DNA of 64,000 bases from JAMXLO01 sp963812505 (GCA_963812505.1 CAWEVM010000019.1:1-64000); one strand, 5' to 3'. Positions 46,919 through 55,348 are shown, counted from the stretch's first letter. Notes: generated from the sequence alone by a model not told the origin. A program made the numbers and translations.

Positions 46919-47596
46919 ATGGCGGTTCGATCAATCCCGCAGGATACGCCCATCCGGGTGGTGGGCGACGTGCATGGCGACGCCGTCGCATTCGGCTACG
47001 CGGCCGCCACCGACCGCTTCGTAGTGCAGCTCGGCGATCTCACCGACTACGGGCCGGACAACGCCGGCACGCTTCGCATCATGTTCCGCCTGATCGATGA
47101 GGGCCGCGGACTGTTCCTGCTGGGCAATCATGATCTGAAGCTGGCACGCTTCCTCGCCGGCCATCCGGTCCGCAACGAGACGACCCTGAGCGCGACGCTG
47201 GCGCAGCTCGACGACGACCTGCGCCAGCGGGTGGTGGCCGAGGTCGCCAGCGCCCCCGCCTGGCAGCGGCGCGACGGCGCGGTCTTCGTTCACGGCGGTT
47301 TCCACACCGCGATGCTCGAGGCGCCCACGCCCGAGCACAATCTTGACCGCGCTCACGGCGTGCTCGCGCGCGCGTTGTACGGCGAGCCTACCGGTCGTAC
47401 CCAGCCCGACGGCTACCCGGAGCGCAGCCTGCGTTGGGTGGACCGCATCCCCGCCGGGATCACCGTGTATTGCGGGCACGATCGACGCAGCACCGATGGG
47501 CGTCCCTACATCCGACGTGGAGCTGCCGGTGGATCGGCGGTGTTCCTCGATACCGGCGCCGGCAAAGGAGGACATCTGTCGTGGATCGACCTGTGA
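46919..47596 (+). CDS. PPP-type metallophosphoesterase
   Basis: A 225-aa phosphatase with the PPP motifs in order: VVGDVHGD, LGDLTDYGPDN, LLGNHDLK, VHGGF and VYCGHDR. It is close to bacterial PrpE/Pnkp-like phosphatases that cleave dinucleotides or phosphoproteins; the substrate is unknown. It follows pdeM by 23 nt, so the two phosphoesterase genes probably form one operon. Confidence 0.82.
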   Translation: MAVRSIPQDTPIRVVGDVHGDAVAFGYAAATDRFVVQLGDLTDYGPDNAGTLRIMFRLIDEGRGLFLLGNHDLKLARFLAGHPVRNETTLSATLAQLDDDLRQRVVAEVASAPAWQRRDGAVFVHGGFHTAMLEAPTPEHNLDRAHGVLARALYGEPTGRTQPDGYPERSLRWVDRIPAGITVYCGHDRRSTDGRPYIRRGAAGGSAVFLDTGAGKGGHLSWIDL

Positions 47597-48291
47597 GCGT
47601 CGCACTGGTGACCGGCGGCGGGCACGGCATTGGCGCCGCGATCGCGGCACGGCTGGCACGCGATGGCTGGCGCGTGGTCGTCGCCGATCTGGACCGGAAC
47701 GGAACGGCGCCATCCGACGGCCGATACGTGGTGTGCGACGTGGCGGATGAGGCGTCAGTGCGCGGGCTGCTGGATGACCTGACGGCACAGGAAGCAAGGC
47801 TCGACGCGCTCGTCTGCAATGCCGGAGTCAATATCCGTAAGCCGATCGCGCAGCTGACGCTGGCGGAATGGACGCGGGTCATAGGCACCAACCTCACCAG
47901 CACGTTCCTGCTGACGCGCGCGGCCGAGACGATGCTGCGCGCGGCCAAAGGCTCCGTAGTAACGATTGCATCGACGCGCGCCCGCATGTCTGAAGCCGAC
48001 ACCGAGGCCTATGCCGCATCGAAGGGAGGGCTGGTTGCCCTGACGCACTCGCTTTCGATCAGCCTGGCACCGGAGGTTCGAGTGAACTGCATCAGCCCCG
48101 GATGGATCTTCACCAAGGGCGATCAGCCGCGCGCGGAGGATCACGCGTTCCATCCCGTAGGGCGCGTCGGCACGCCGGAGGACATCGCCGCTCTCGTGGC
48201 GTTCCTGGTGGGACCGGAGACTGGCTTCATCACCGGCGCCGAGTTCATCGTCGATGGCGGTGTGACACGAAAGATGATCTACCCGGAATGA
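47581..48291 (+). CDS. Short-chain dehydrogenase/reductase
   Basis: About 236 aa, classical SDR: cofactor loop VTGGGHGIGAAIAARLA, NNAG-like CNAGVNIRKP, catalytic Ser in VVTIASTRARM and the Tyr-x-x-x-Lys in AYAASKGGL, ending GAEFIVDGGVTRKM. The Asp in VVADLDRN suggests NAD rather than NADP. Start GTG at 47581, overlapping the phosphoesterase end; a GTG at 47593 is the alternative. Confidence 0.87.
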   Translation: MDRPVSVALVTGGGHGIGAAIAARLARDGWRVVVADLDRNGTAPSDGRYVVCDVADEASVRGLLDDLTAQEARLDALVCNAGVNIRKPIAQLTLAEWTRVIGTNLTSTFLLTRAAETMLRAAKGSVVTIASTRARMSEADTEAYAASKGGLVALTHSLSISLAPEVRVNCISPGWIFTKGDQPRAEDHAFHPVGRVGTPEDIAALVAFLVGPETGFITGAEFIVDGGVTRKMIYPE

Positions 48292-48294
48292 TGA

Positions 48295-49638
48295 TCAGGC
48301 ATTGCGTATGGTTTGCACGAGGAACGCCCGGTCGCTCGTGACGTCCTCTTCCAGACCCGGTATCGCGAGATCCGCACCGCAGACAAAGTCCAGGAATGTC
48401 CAGGCATCTTCGATGATCGAGTAGGCGGGCGGCGCTTGGCGCCAGAAATCCGCGAGCAATGCACGCGTTCGAGCCTCCCCCCGACGCCGCAGGAGTGTGC
48501 GGATTGTCCGCGGCGCCGTGTCCACCAGAGAACTCGCCCGCGTCTCACGAGAATAAGTGCGGTAAAGCCCAAGCGGAATGTCGGCAGAGCGAACCCACTC
48601 CGCGAATTCCGCTGGCAGCTCAGGTATGGCGATCTCGGTCACTGCCGCGCCGAGAGCCAATTCCCACATGCCAGGCGTGATGGTATCCGCCAACTCGGCC
48701 GGTTTGGTCGCATCTGAGCGGGCAAGAGCCTGGCCGCCTTCCGATGCGTGCGTCAGCCAAAGCTCATTGAGCTCACCGAGCATCTTACCGATCGACGCCA
48801 GGCCGACTGAGGCGATGTAATCTGGTATGATTTCGAATATGATCGCGCGCAGCGCTGGCAGTTGCGGGACGATACTTGCCAAGATCTCCATCAAGGCCGG
48901 TTCCACCAGACCGCAATGGGCATCGACCCAGAAGCCGCCGGCCGCCTCGCCACCAGCAAGGTGAATCTCCCAAACCCGCTCGAGCGGTATCGAATTGCAA
49001 AACTCTGCCACGCTTTGGCGACCGTTGCGCTCGTTGCAGAGCAGGTTGTGCAAATCGAGCAATATCCCGCAATCGGCTGCTTCGGCGACTTCGGCCGCGA
49101 ATGCGCCATCCGGCATTTCGCCAGGGCGCCTGGGCAGATAACTGACCGGAACCTCGAATGCCACAGGTACCCCGGTGGTCACGCGACGGCGGCGGATCTG
49201 CTCGGCCGCAATTTCAACGCCGCGCCGGCATTGCGCAGGCGGCAGAAAGAATCCGGTGCTGACAACCTGATCCGCACCGTTCGCGCCAGAAACTACAAAT
49301 TGATTGAAGCTGAGGTGATCGCTGATCCAGGCCGGTTGCAGCGCCGCGATATCACCAGCGAGCACCTCGCGATGACTGGCGGTCTGCATCGCGCCGCCAC
49401 CAAATGGCGCGCCGACACAGTGAAGCAGCTTAGGCTGCGGCAAATGCTCGAGCTTTGCGGGAAGCCGCGACATAAAGCCCGAGGACTTCATGTCGCGGGG
49501 TACCCAGAATGTCTCAGGTTCGGCTTCGATCACGTGCACAAGACCCTCGCCGGGACGACACAGCGGATCGAGTTCTGGCCACCAGACCAGGCCGACGCCG
49601 GCCCTCGATGCAGTAGCGTTCTCGCGCGAAAATCTCAT
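48295..49638 (-). CDS. DUF692 (MbnB/TglH-like) peptide-modifying enzyme with C-terminal partner-like domain
   Basis: A 447-aa protein. Residues 10-300 form a DUF692 TIM barrel with the expected metal ligands: His73 in LLHCVGAPFGG, His108 in ISDHLSF, Glu162 in FEVPVSYL, Asp195/Asn198 in LLDLHNLL, His226 in WEIHLAGG, Asp239/His241 in WVDAH, Glu269 in IIFEI. Such enzymes use a two- or three-iron centre to oxidise cysteines of ribosomal peptides. Residues 330-447 are an extra domain whose pattern (GLYRTYSRETRASSLVDTAP, then LLADFWRQAPPAYS) resembles the DUF2063-type partners (MbnC/BufC). It follows the precursor gene by 34 nt. The start ATG at 49638 lacks a strong ribosome site, consistent with coupling. 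Confidence 0.85.
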   Translation of the reverse strand: MRFSRENATASRAGVGLVWWPELDPLCRPGEGLVHVIEAEPETFWVPRDMKSSGFMSRLPAKLEHLPQPKLLHCVGAPFGGGAMQTASHREVLAGDIAALQPAWISDHLSFNQFVVSGANGADQVVSTGFFLPPAQCRRGVEIAAEQIRRRRVTTGVPVAFEVPVSYLPRRPGEMPDGAFAAEVAEAADCGILLDLHNLLCNERNGRQSVAEFCNSIPLERVWEIHLAGGEAAGGFWVDAHCGLVEPALMEILASIVPQLPALRAIIFEIIPDYIASVGLASIGKMLGELNELWLTHASEGGQALARSDATKPAELADTITPGMWELALGAAVTEIAIPELPAEFAEWVRSADIPLGLYRTYSRETRASSLVDTAPRTIRTLLRRRGEARTRALLADFWRQAPPAYSIIEDAWTFLDFVCGADLAIPGLEEDVTSDRAFLVQTIRNA

Positions 49639-49672
49639 AATTTGTGCAGCGTGATTTTCGATGTCTGGACTG

Positions 49673-49852
49673 TCAGCCGATCGCTGCGGCGAGAGCCGAA
49701 AATGCCGGCCGGCCGACTGAGGCGCAGGTTTGGCAGCACACGCCTCCGCGGACACTGCTGCCGCCCGCAACCTGTGTCAGCTGTTCGGCGGTCAATGCGA
49801 GGGGAGCATCCGGCTCGACGTCCGGACACTTGGTCGTCTTTTGGTCTTTCAT
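49673..49852 (-). CDS. Putative RiPP precursor peptide
   Basis: A 59-aa peptide. Residues 1-31 are an acidic leader ending in LTAEQLTQVAGG, the double-glycine leader type of many exported modified peptides. The core (32-59) has Cys39, Cys40 and Cys43 (GGVCCQTCAS) and a hydrophobic tail (AFSALAAAIG). The ATG at 49852 has AAGGAGG 6 nt upstream. It lies directly before the DUF692 enzyme, whose family modifies cysteines, so it is the likely substrate. No dedicated protease-transporter is visible nearby. Confidence 0.75.
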   Translation of the reverse strand: MKDQKTTKCPDVEPDAPLALTAEQLTQVAGGSSVRGGVCCQTCASVGRPAFSALAAAIG

Positions 49853-49858
49853 GGTCAG

Positions 49859-49865
49859 CCTCCTT
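49859..49865 (-). promoter_or_regulatory. Strong ribosome binding site of the precursor gene
   Basis: AAGGAGG on the minus strand, 6 nt before the ATG at 49852. It settles the start of the 59-aa peptide against longer upstream codons of the same frame. Confidence 0.7.
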
Positions 49866-50210
49866 GTCCTGATTGTCACAAGCAACGGATCTCGATTGAT
49901 CGAAATCCGTTGGCGACCGGTCAGCAGTCGCTGAACCTGGACGCAATCGAAACATTGAGGAGGAAGTCCGCCACCGCTATGACGCAGCTCACACGCATGC
50001 CAGCGGGTCGCCGCTGCGCACAGCACAGCGGCCGCCGGTTTCTATGTTGCGCCTCACCCGTCGCGTGTTTTAGGCTATTTGACACTCGATTGGGAAGCGG
50101 CCCAGCCGCACCGACGTGAACCAGCAATAACACGGCGGCAAGAGGGACGGCGACGATGGCGGAGACAGCATTCTCGGCGGTCGAGCACGCGTTGGAAAAT
50201 CAGCCGGTCG

Positions 50211-50259
50211 GCGGATTGCAAATCCGCGAATGTGGGTTCGATTCCCGCCCGGACCTCCA
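50211..50259 (+). tRNA. 3' fragment of tRNA-Cys(GCA), attachment-site remnant
   Basis: Anticodon arm gcgga-ttGCAaa-tccgc (50211-50227), variable loop, T arm gtggg-ttcgatt-cccgc (50232-50248), acceptor strand ccggacc, discriminator T (normal for Cys tRNA) and CCA to 50259. The matching 5' acceptor strand (ggtccgg) and D arm are absent upstream, so this is only the 3' half. Such halves are left by integrases that use a tRNA 3' end as attB. False protein frames cross it on both strands. Confidence 0.8.
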
Positions 50260-50269
50260 CCAAAGCCTT

Positions 50270-50810
50270 GATTTTCCTCACTTTTGGCTTGGTGGAGGGG
50301 TTTCCACATTAGGGGGTCAGATTTCCACATTCCGGCCCCCTCTGGCTTCCCCCGCGGGGGGGGAATGCTACCGGGATAAACCTGGCGGAAATCGGCCATT
50401 CTCTGGGCGTTCAGGACCAGGACCGGGGCAATGAGCGGGGCAACCTCATCACCTAATCCACGGCCAGTAACTTGACCCATTGCTCCAGTGAACGCTGGAA
50501 ACTTACCCTGGCCTCGGCCTCGGTGGGCTGCGATCCCAGCAGAACCATCTTGCGGTTGGCCTCGTGCTTGGTGAGCACCACGCCGAGCTGATCCTCGCAA
50601 GGGTATGGCACGCATGCCAATACAATCTACAAGGGGTTCGCCCATAACCATGCAAGCAAAAAGGGTGCCGCCCATTCTGCCGAGCACCTCCAGCCCGTAA
50701 CTTGCCTTCCCGTGCGCTGCGCTAAAATGCCATACGCTCGGGATGGCGCTGCGTCACCGCGTTTCTTCACTTAGCCTACGTCGGAACCCGGTCGCGTTCG
50801 GCGGCGTAAC
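50270..50810. other. Boundary region between tRNA fragment and phage-type genes
   Basis: Mostly non-coding. It contains a repeated tttccacatt (twice near 50300-50330), a G/C-rich run near 50345 and one short minus-strand frame (50453-50611, listed separately). No integrase is visible. Confidence 0.4.
50453..50611 (-). CDS. Small hypothetical ORF or gene remnant
   Basis: A 52-codon frame from GTG 50611 with protein-like composition (EDQLGVVLTKHEANRKMVLL, then a helix ending SLEQWVKLLAVD). It has no start-site support and no recognised family, and could be the tail of a lost larger gene. Confidence 0.35.
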   Translation of the reverse strand: MPYPCEDQLGVVLTKHEANRKMVLLGSQPTEAEARVSFQRSLEQWVKLLAVD

Positions 50811-52652
50811 GTGAGCGGTCGGCCGGAACCCGATTTCCAACGCTACCTGGATGCCTTGCGTGAGCTGGGCCTGGAACCCGGCGCCTCGATCGCGGACATC
50901 CGCAAGGCCCACAAAGCCATGCTGCGCACCTGCCATCCCGACTGGTTCCCCGACGATGCCGAGAAAGCCGCGCAGAGCGGGCGGGTGAATGCCGCGCGAG
51001 ACACCCTGGAGGCCATGAGCAAGGCCGGCGATCTGCAACGCTTTGCTCAGATGGCCGAGCGCACACGGCGCACTGGCGGCCAGAAGACCGGCGCTCCGCT
51101 CCCCGCCAGCATGGTCGTGCTGATCGTCGTCGCCCCGGCCGGCATGGGGAAGACCCAAAACTGGACGCGATCCACAGCCCGGCGAGGCGCACGCCGCCCC
51201 GCCATCCTGGCGCGTGGTGGTGCTGTTCTGCACATCATCCTTGCCGGCCCGACGATTGATTTGATCGAGCAGATTGCCGCCGATCTCGCGGCGAATGGGC
51301 TGAAGGCACCCGTCGTGACCATACTCCACTCGCGCAACACCAAGGGCGGCATCACGCCCGCCATGAAGAAATACTACAAGGAGGTGCTGCCCGAGCAGGA
51401 TGCGATCCTGCTAGTCAGCCACGCCGCGATCGTCGCCAACCCGCTGCCGCCGGCCCCTGAGAGTTGGGACATCTACTTCGATGAGATGCCGGAAACGGTC
51501 ACGTTCATCCAGCTCGACGGGCAGGTTACCCACAGGGTCTTGACACGGATCATCGAGGCAAGCCCACTCGGCAACACCGGGTTGGTGTCGCTGGCGCCGC
51601 ACGGAGACCTCCGTTCGATGGCATGGCTCAGCCGCATCGCCATCAATCGGCCCTACGACGGTGGTCTTGAACACTACCGGGAACTGGCGCTCGCGTTGAT
51701 GCACGGCCATGCCCTTTTCTGTCCAGCGCACCAATGGGAAGAGCTGACCTTGTCACACTGGACGCCGGGCGTGCGCTCGCAATTCGGCGGCCACGTGGAC
51801 ATCCTCGTAATGGTCCCGCCCCACTGGTTCCGGCAATTCCGCTCGGTGGTGATGATGGGCGCCTCCTGCCTCAGCCACATGACGGCGTTGCTGTGGCACC
51901 GCATCTGGCAGGTCGAGTTTCACGATGACCCTCGGCACGGGTTGCCCCGCGAGCACACCGCACAGCAATGCCGCCGGCTGACCCTCTACTGGTTGTATGA
52001 AGAGCGTGCGACGCGAGCGTTTTTGGCACGCAAGGCGGTGAGCGGCGAAAGCATGTTTCTAGCCACCTGCGGGGCAGTCGCCTCGTTCTATGACGGTCAA
52101 CCGTTCCTCTGGTCGGCGCCGCAGCCCGGCGAAGACCGCGAGCACGGCGTGGCCAACGACTTCTGGAAGGCGCGCAGCGGCAAGGCATTCGCGCCGCTGC
52201 TGCGGTTGCCAGGCAGGACGCATGGCCTCAACAGGCCCGAATTCCTCCAGACCCATGCCGCCGCGCTGCTGAGCGTCGTTAATCTCACCCCGAGCCAATT
52301 TGAGTTGTTGAATCAGTTCAGCCTGACCGATGCGGAGATCGATCGCGCCTTGGCGTTCGACGTGACGTATCAGGATATGTGCCGCTGCGCGATCCGGCTT
52401 ACCAGCGAACGGACGCCGTGCCCCGTAACCGTCCTGGATCAGCCCACCGCGTTGGCTATTGGTGAAAGGTTCCCCGGCTGCCGGGTGTTGCAGTATCCCA
52501 GCGATCTGATCCCGCAGCCGTTGCAGCGTCGGGGCAAGCGCGGTCCCCCGCCGAGCGGCCACCGGCTGTCAGGAGCGGAAAAATCGCGCCGCTACCGCCT
52601 ACGCAAGGCCGAGGAGAAGCGGCGGAAGGGCGAGGAGAAGCGCGAGACCTGA
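50811..52652 (+). CDS. J-domain protein fused to P-loop ATPase/helicase-like protein
   Basis: A 613-aa protein on the opposite strand from the rest of the right region. Residues 1-70 look like a DnaJ domain: helix RYLDALRELGLEPGASIADI, then the HPD motif in MLRTCHPDWFPDDAEKAA. A P-loop ATPase follows: Walker A VVAPAGMGKT, and DE-box in WDIYFDEMPETVTF, the DExx type of SF2-like phage ATPases. The C-terminus is Lys/Arg/Glu-rich. GTG start at 50811. It could unwind or move DNA and recruit host DnaK; the exact family is unknown. Confidence 0.7.
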   Translation: MSGRPEPDFQRYLDALRELGLEPGASIADIRKAHKAMLRTCHPDWFPDDAEKAAQSGRVNAARDTLEAMSKAGDLQRFAQMAERTRRTGGQKTGAPLPASMVVLIVVAPAGMGKTQNWTRSTARRGARRPAILARGGAVLHIILAGPTIDLIEQIAADLAANGLKAPVVTILHSRNTKGGITPAMKKYYKEVLPEQDAILLVSHAAIVANPLPPAPESWDIYFDEMPETVTFIQLDGQVTHRVLTRIIEASPLGNTGLVSLAPHGDLRSMAWLSRIAINRPYDGGLEHYRELALALMHGHALFCPAHQWEELTLSHWTPGVRSQFGGHVDILVMVPPHWFRQFRSVVMMGASCLSHMTALLWHRIWQVEFHDDPRHGLPREHTAQQCRRLTLYWLYEERATRAFLARKAVSGESMFLATCGAVASFYDGQPFLWSAPQPGEDREHGVANDFWKARSGKAFAPLLRLPGRTHGLNRPEFLQTHAAALLSVVNLTPSQFELLNQFSLTDAEIDRALAFDVTYQDMCRCAIRLTSERTPCPVTVLDQPTALAIGERFPGCRVLQYPSDLIPQPLQRRGKRGPPPSGHRLSGAEKSRRYRLRKAEEKRRKGEEKRET

Positions 52653-52805
52653 AAAGCTCGTTCGTCACAGCCGCCGTATTCCCTGAACGGCACACCCGGT
52701 AGTGTTTCGCTAACGCGAGGTCCACCAGCTCGACAGCGAACGCCTCCCACAACACCGACACCGGGGAGAGAGGGTTGGCATAGCCCCAATGGGACGCAAA
52801 CGAAA

Positions 52806-52822
52806 GGGAACCCGAAGGTCCC
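52806..52822. terminator. Hairpin between convergent units
   Basis: gggaacc-cgaa-ggtccc, an imperfect stem with a CGAA tetraloop, between the plus-strand ATPase and the minus-strand operon end. There is no T tract, so it is only a possible bidirectional terminator. Confidence 0.3.
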
Positions 52823-52873
52823 CTCACTCGCGGCTCATCGGGTGGCCCGGCCTCTCAGAGCGGCGAACAGGTC

Positions 52874-53083
52874 TCACATCGTCAGCTCATCCATCATCGC
52901 TTCGATCTGCACCGCATGTGCCTGGATCGCGTGTCCTATCGCAGCGATCAGTTCACCGAACAGGGCGACCACGGTATCTGATAGCGCCGTCACGGTGGCG
53001 CGGCTCAACCGCGCGCCGCGCGCTTCCCGGTACTCGCGCTTGGTCTCGATGAGCGCTCTGGCGATCACCACGGGGCAGGTCAT
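52874..53083 (-). CDS. Small hypothetical phage protein
   Basis: A 69-aa helical protein (VIARALIETKREYREARGAR, then a long amphipathic helix to the end). The ATG at 53083 overlaps the preceding stop (ATGA), which supports it as a real gene in the operon. It may be the operon's last gene. Confidence 0.55.
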   Translation of the reverse strand: MTCPVVIARALIETKREYREARGARLSRATVTALSDTVVALFGELIAAIGHAIQAHAVQIEAMMDELTM

Positions 53084-53537
53084 GGCTCGTCCTCCACGAG
53101 CGGTTCGGACAGTTCGATCCAGAGGGTGAGGAGCACTGACGTGCCGTCGCCGCCGGCCACCCGCCACAGCGTTTTCCGTAGCTCCAAGCCGCGCATGTCC
53201 AAGGCCGCCTGGACCGCCTGCTGCACGTAGTCTTGCAACGCGCTCACGACTGGGTGCCGTGTATCCTCAGTCGGGGGGTCCAGACGCTCGTCCAGGTGAC
53301 GGTTGATCTCGTTGTCGGGATCAGACCAGTTGCGCAGGGGGCCGATCTGCCGGCGAAGCTCCCGGAGGGTCGATTCCTGGCGCTCGGTCAGGTTCAGCTG
53401 GGCGCCGACCGCGAATTCGATGTCGTCCCGCCTGGCGTCAGGGGGAAATTGTCGAACCCGGCCTGGAATGCAGACGTCGTCAGGAATAGGTCCTGCCCGG
53501 TGAAGGCGAAGAACGCACGGCGTCGATAATCGGACAT
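53080..53537 (-). CDS. Hypothetical phage protein, probably frameshifted near the start
   Basis: The C-terminal 110 residues (FAVGAQLNLTERQESTLREL; LDERLDPPTEDTRH; LWRVAGGDGTSVLLTLWIEL) read well. The N-terminus is in doubt: a good start (ATG 53537; SDYRRRAFFAFTGQDLFLTT) lies in a neighbouring frame that stops at 53394. A single frameshift near 53400-53480 would join them. No family recognised. Confidence 0.5.
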
Positions 53538-53630
53538 GGAGGGAGGGACGGACCCGCACTTGGGTCCGCCCATAGACATCACGGCTTCATGGCGGGAAAA
53601 ACCAAACCGAGCGGTAGAAAGTGGTCGCGC

Positions 53631-54083
53631 TCAGCTGGCCGGATGGCGTGACAGCCACGCCAAGGCAGCATCTCCATGGGATCTCGCTAAGCCGCGGCCG
53701 ACTTCGGTGGCGCACCACAGGTACCGTTTGATACCGGGTACGCGCGGCTTTTTGTCGACGAGCCGGACGCTGCACAGGAGGCCCAAATGGCCGTTCACCT
53801 GGCCAAACTGGGGCGGCAGCAACTGCTTCAGTTCCTGGGTGGTCACCCATTCGCCGTGACCGGTCAGAGCGATCAGACAAACAACGGCCGCGGCAGAAAT
53901 CGAATAGATCCTCCCACCACACCGGACCGAGCAGAAGGGCATCGCACCACGCCTTGGCCGCGTCCGGTCGAAAAGGATCTCCACAGCCTGAGCTGAGGCA
54001 CGCGTATCGTCGTTCTCGCGGACGACGGCATCCTGTACGACGGTGAGCACGGCCTTGGACCGCAAGCGCAGCTTGTGATTCAT
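53631..54083 (-). CDS. Winged-helix-like small protein
   Basis: A 150-aa basic protein with a C-terminal part that looks like a winged helix: VVCLIALTGHGEWVTTQELK, then LGLLCSVRLVDKKPRVPGIK and a strand. A transcription or replication regulator of the element is possible. ATG at 54083; upstream codons of the frame are unsupported. Confidence 0.5.
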   Translation of the reverse strand: MNHKLRLRSKAVLTVVQDAVVRENDDTRASAQAVEILFDRTRPRRGAMPFCSVRCGGRIYSISAAAVVCLIALTGHGEWVTTQELKQLLPPQFGQVNGHLGLLCSVRLVDKKPRVPGIKRYLWCATEVGRGLARSHGDAALAWLSRHPAS

Positions 54084-54231
54084 GTTATTTTTCCTAACAT
54101 ATCGCAGTTGGTTACACTGCACGAGGCACGGCAGGTCGGGTTCTGCGTCCTCCTCTGGCTGTTTTTGCCGGACATCCGCTCGCGGGCGCAGAGATTCCCG
54201 GGGCTACATTTCGTTGTCGAACTGAGTCGGC

Positions 54232-54429
54232 TTAGTCCACCAGGAACTCTACTGCTCGTTGCATATCCTCAAGGGAGTAACCGCTTTCCGGTAGTTCACC
54301 AGTTCGTCCGCGTAGCCCATGGGTGCCACCGAAGTATTTTGATAGTAATGCACGAGTATAGATCAGGCATAGGCTCAGTAACGAGATCCATTCCAGCGGT
54401 TCCATTTTGGTCAATTGCTCAGGATTCAC
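54232..54429 (-). CDS. Small hypothetical protein
   Basis: A 65-aa frame with a hydrophobic N-terminal segment (LEWISLLSLCLIYTRALLSK) and an acidic helical end (GYSLEDMQRAVEFLVD). It lies in a more A+T-rich stretch than its neighbours. No family known. Confidence 0.4.
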   Translation of the reverse strand: MNPEQLTKMEPLEWISLLSLCLIYTRALLSKYFGGTHGLRGRTGELPESGYSLEDMQRAVEFLVD

Positions 54430-54465
54430 GTATTAGATCGCCATCAACTTTCTGTCAACTGGACG

Positions 54466-54702
54466 CTACTCGGCCTCGTCAGTTACCTCGCGGATGGCAT
54501 CTGCGTCTCGGCGGTGTTCAGGAAGGCCGGCGGCAGCAAGATTGCCGAGGGCAGCAGCGACGCAGCCGACCGAGCAGCCCATAAACTCCGCGCGCTCACC
54601 CGCGACGGCTGCGGTCGAGACACACCGTCCGGCTTCCTTCAACGCGACCAGTGTGGCGACCCCCGCGCCAAGACCGCGATCTGATCGTCCTCCCCGCGAC
54701 AC
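54466..54702 (-). CDS. Small hypothetical protein, possible HTH
   Basis: A 78-aa frame from GTG 54702. The pattern ATLVALKEAGRCVSTAAVAG followed by GCSVGCVAAALGNLAAAGL recalls a short winged helix. Weak support; included because it fills an otherwise empty part of the operon. Confidence 0.35.
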   Translation of the reverse strand: MSRGGRSDRGLGAGVATLVALKEAGRCVSTAAVAGERAEFMGCSVGCVAAALGNLAAAGLPEHRRDADAIREVTDEAE

Positions 54703-54743
54703 ATATAGGACGCCGCCCCGCCACGGCTACTGCGCGGCCCCGA

Positions 54744-55348
54744 TCAGCGGAACGGCGGCATCTCGCTGGCCTCGAGAACGTCGTAGTGGGCGCGCACCGT
54801 CGCGTCCGACACGGACTTGGCCGGTGGAGGGTTCGGCGAACAGCCAATCGCCCCACACCGACCCGGGCATATCGCAGGTCAGACGCATCGTCATTTCCGG
54901 TTGGCGAGGCATCAGGGTGCCTTCGGCGGCAATGGCGCGCAGGGCGCGTGATCGCGCGGCTTTCGCGCTCCTCCATCTCGGCGGCCAGCAACGCCTCGAG
55001 GTAACCTATGCGATTGCCCCTCTCGGCTGGCGGCCTCGGCCACACGGGCGAACTGCGCGCCGATCGCTCGTGGCCGGCAATCTGACGACCGGCATGCCAG
55101 ATCTCGACGTGCAGCGGATGGCATCCCACGCGGTCCCCGCACACGGACCAGAAAGTAGCGTGTCGTAATCACCGAGATCAGGCAGCGGCCGGTCGTAGCC
55201 GGCCAAGGCGCCGACATCGATTCGGATCGGGCCGCGGCTTGTGCAAGGGTGGCTGAGCTTCAAGGTCAGGCTATCCGCCAGCACTGCAAGACGCTGCCGA
55301 TGCCAACGTTGCCTCAGCCGTCGCCAGCGTGTGCTCGATCTCGAGCAT
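54744..55348 (-). pseudogene. Decayed phage gene spanning several frames
   Basis: Joining four frames gives one coherent product: ATG 55348 with LEIEHTLATAEATLA, then VLADSLTLKLSHPCTSRGPI and YDRPLPDLGDYDTLL, then AQFARVAEAA and GYLEALLAAEMEERESRAIT, then MRLTCDMPGSVWGDWLF and finally VSDATVRAHYDVLEASEMPP to the stop at 54744. Frame changes are needed near 55285, 55060, 54960 and 54822. The helix around YLEALLAAEMEERE resembles the IstB N-terminus, but the rest does not. Confidence 0.45.

Noticed and set aside
50070..50687. Minus-strand frame of 205 codons across the tRNA fragment
   Set aside because: It contains the familiar false translation of a reversed tRNA-Cys (NRTHIRGFAIRR) and no protein-like remainder.
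52456..52827. Minus-strand frame overlapping the end of the J-domain ATPase
   Set aside because: Only its first 60 codons look protein-like, the rest is antisense to the ATPase, and no start site supports it.
54744..55348. IS21 istB gene
   Set aside because: One helix resembles IstB, but Walker motifs and the following IstB core are absent, so it is described as a decayed phage gene.
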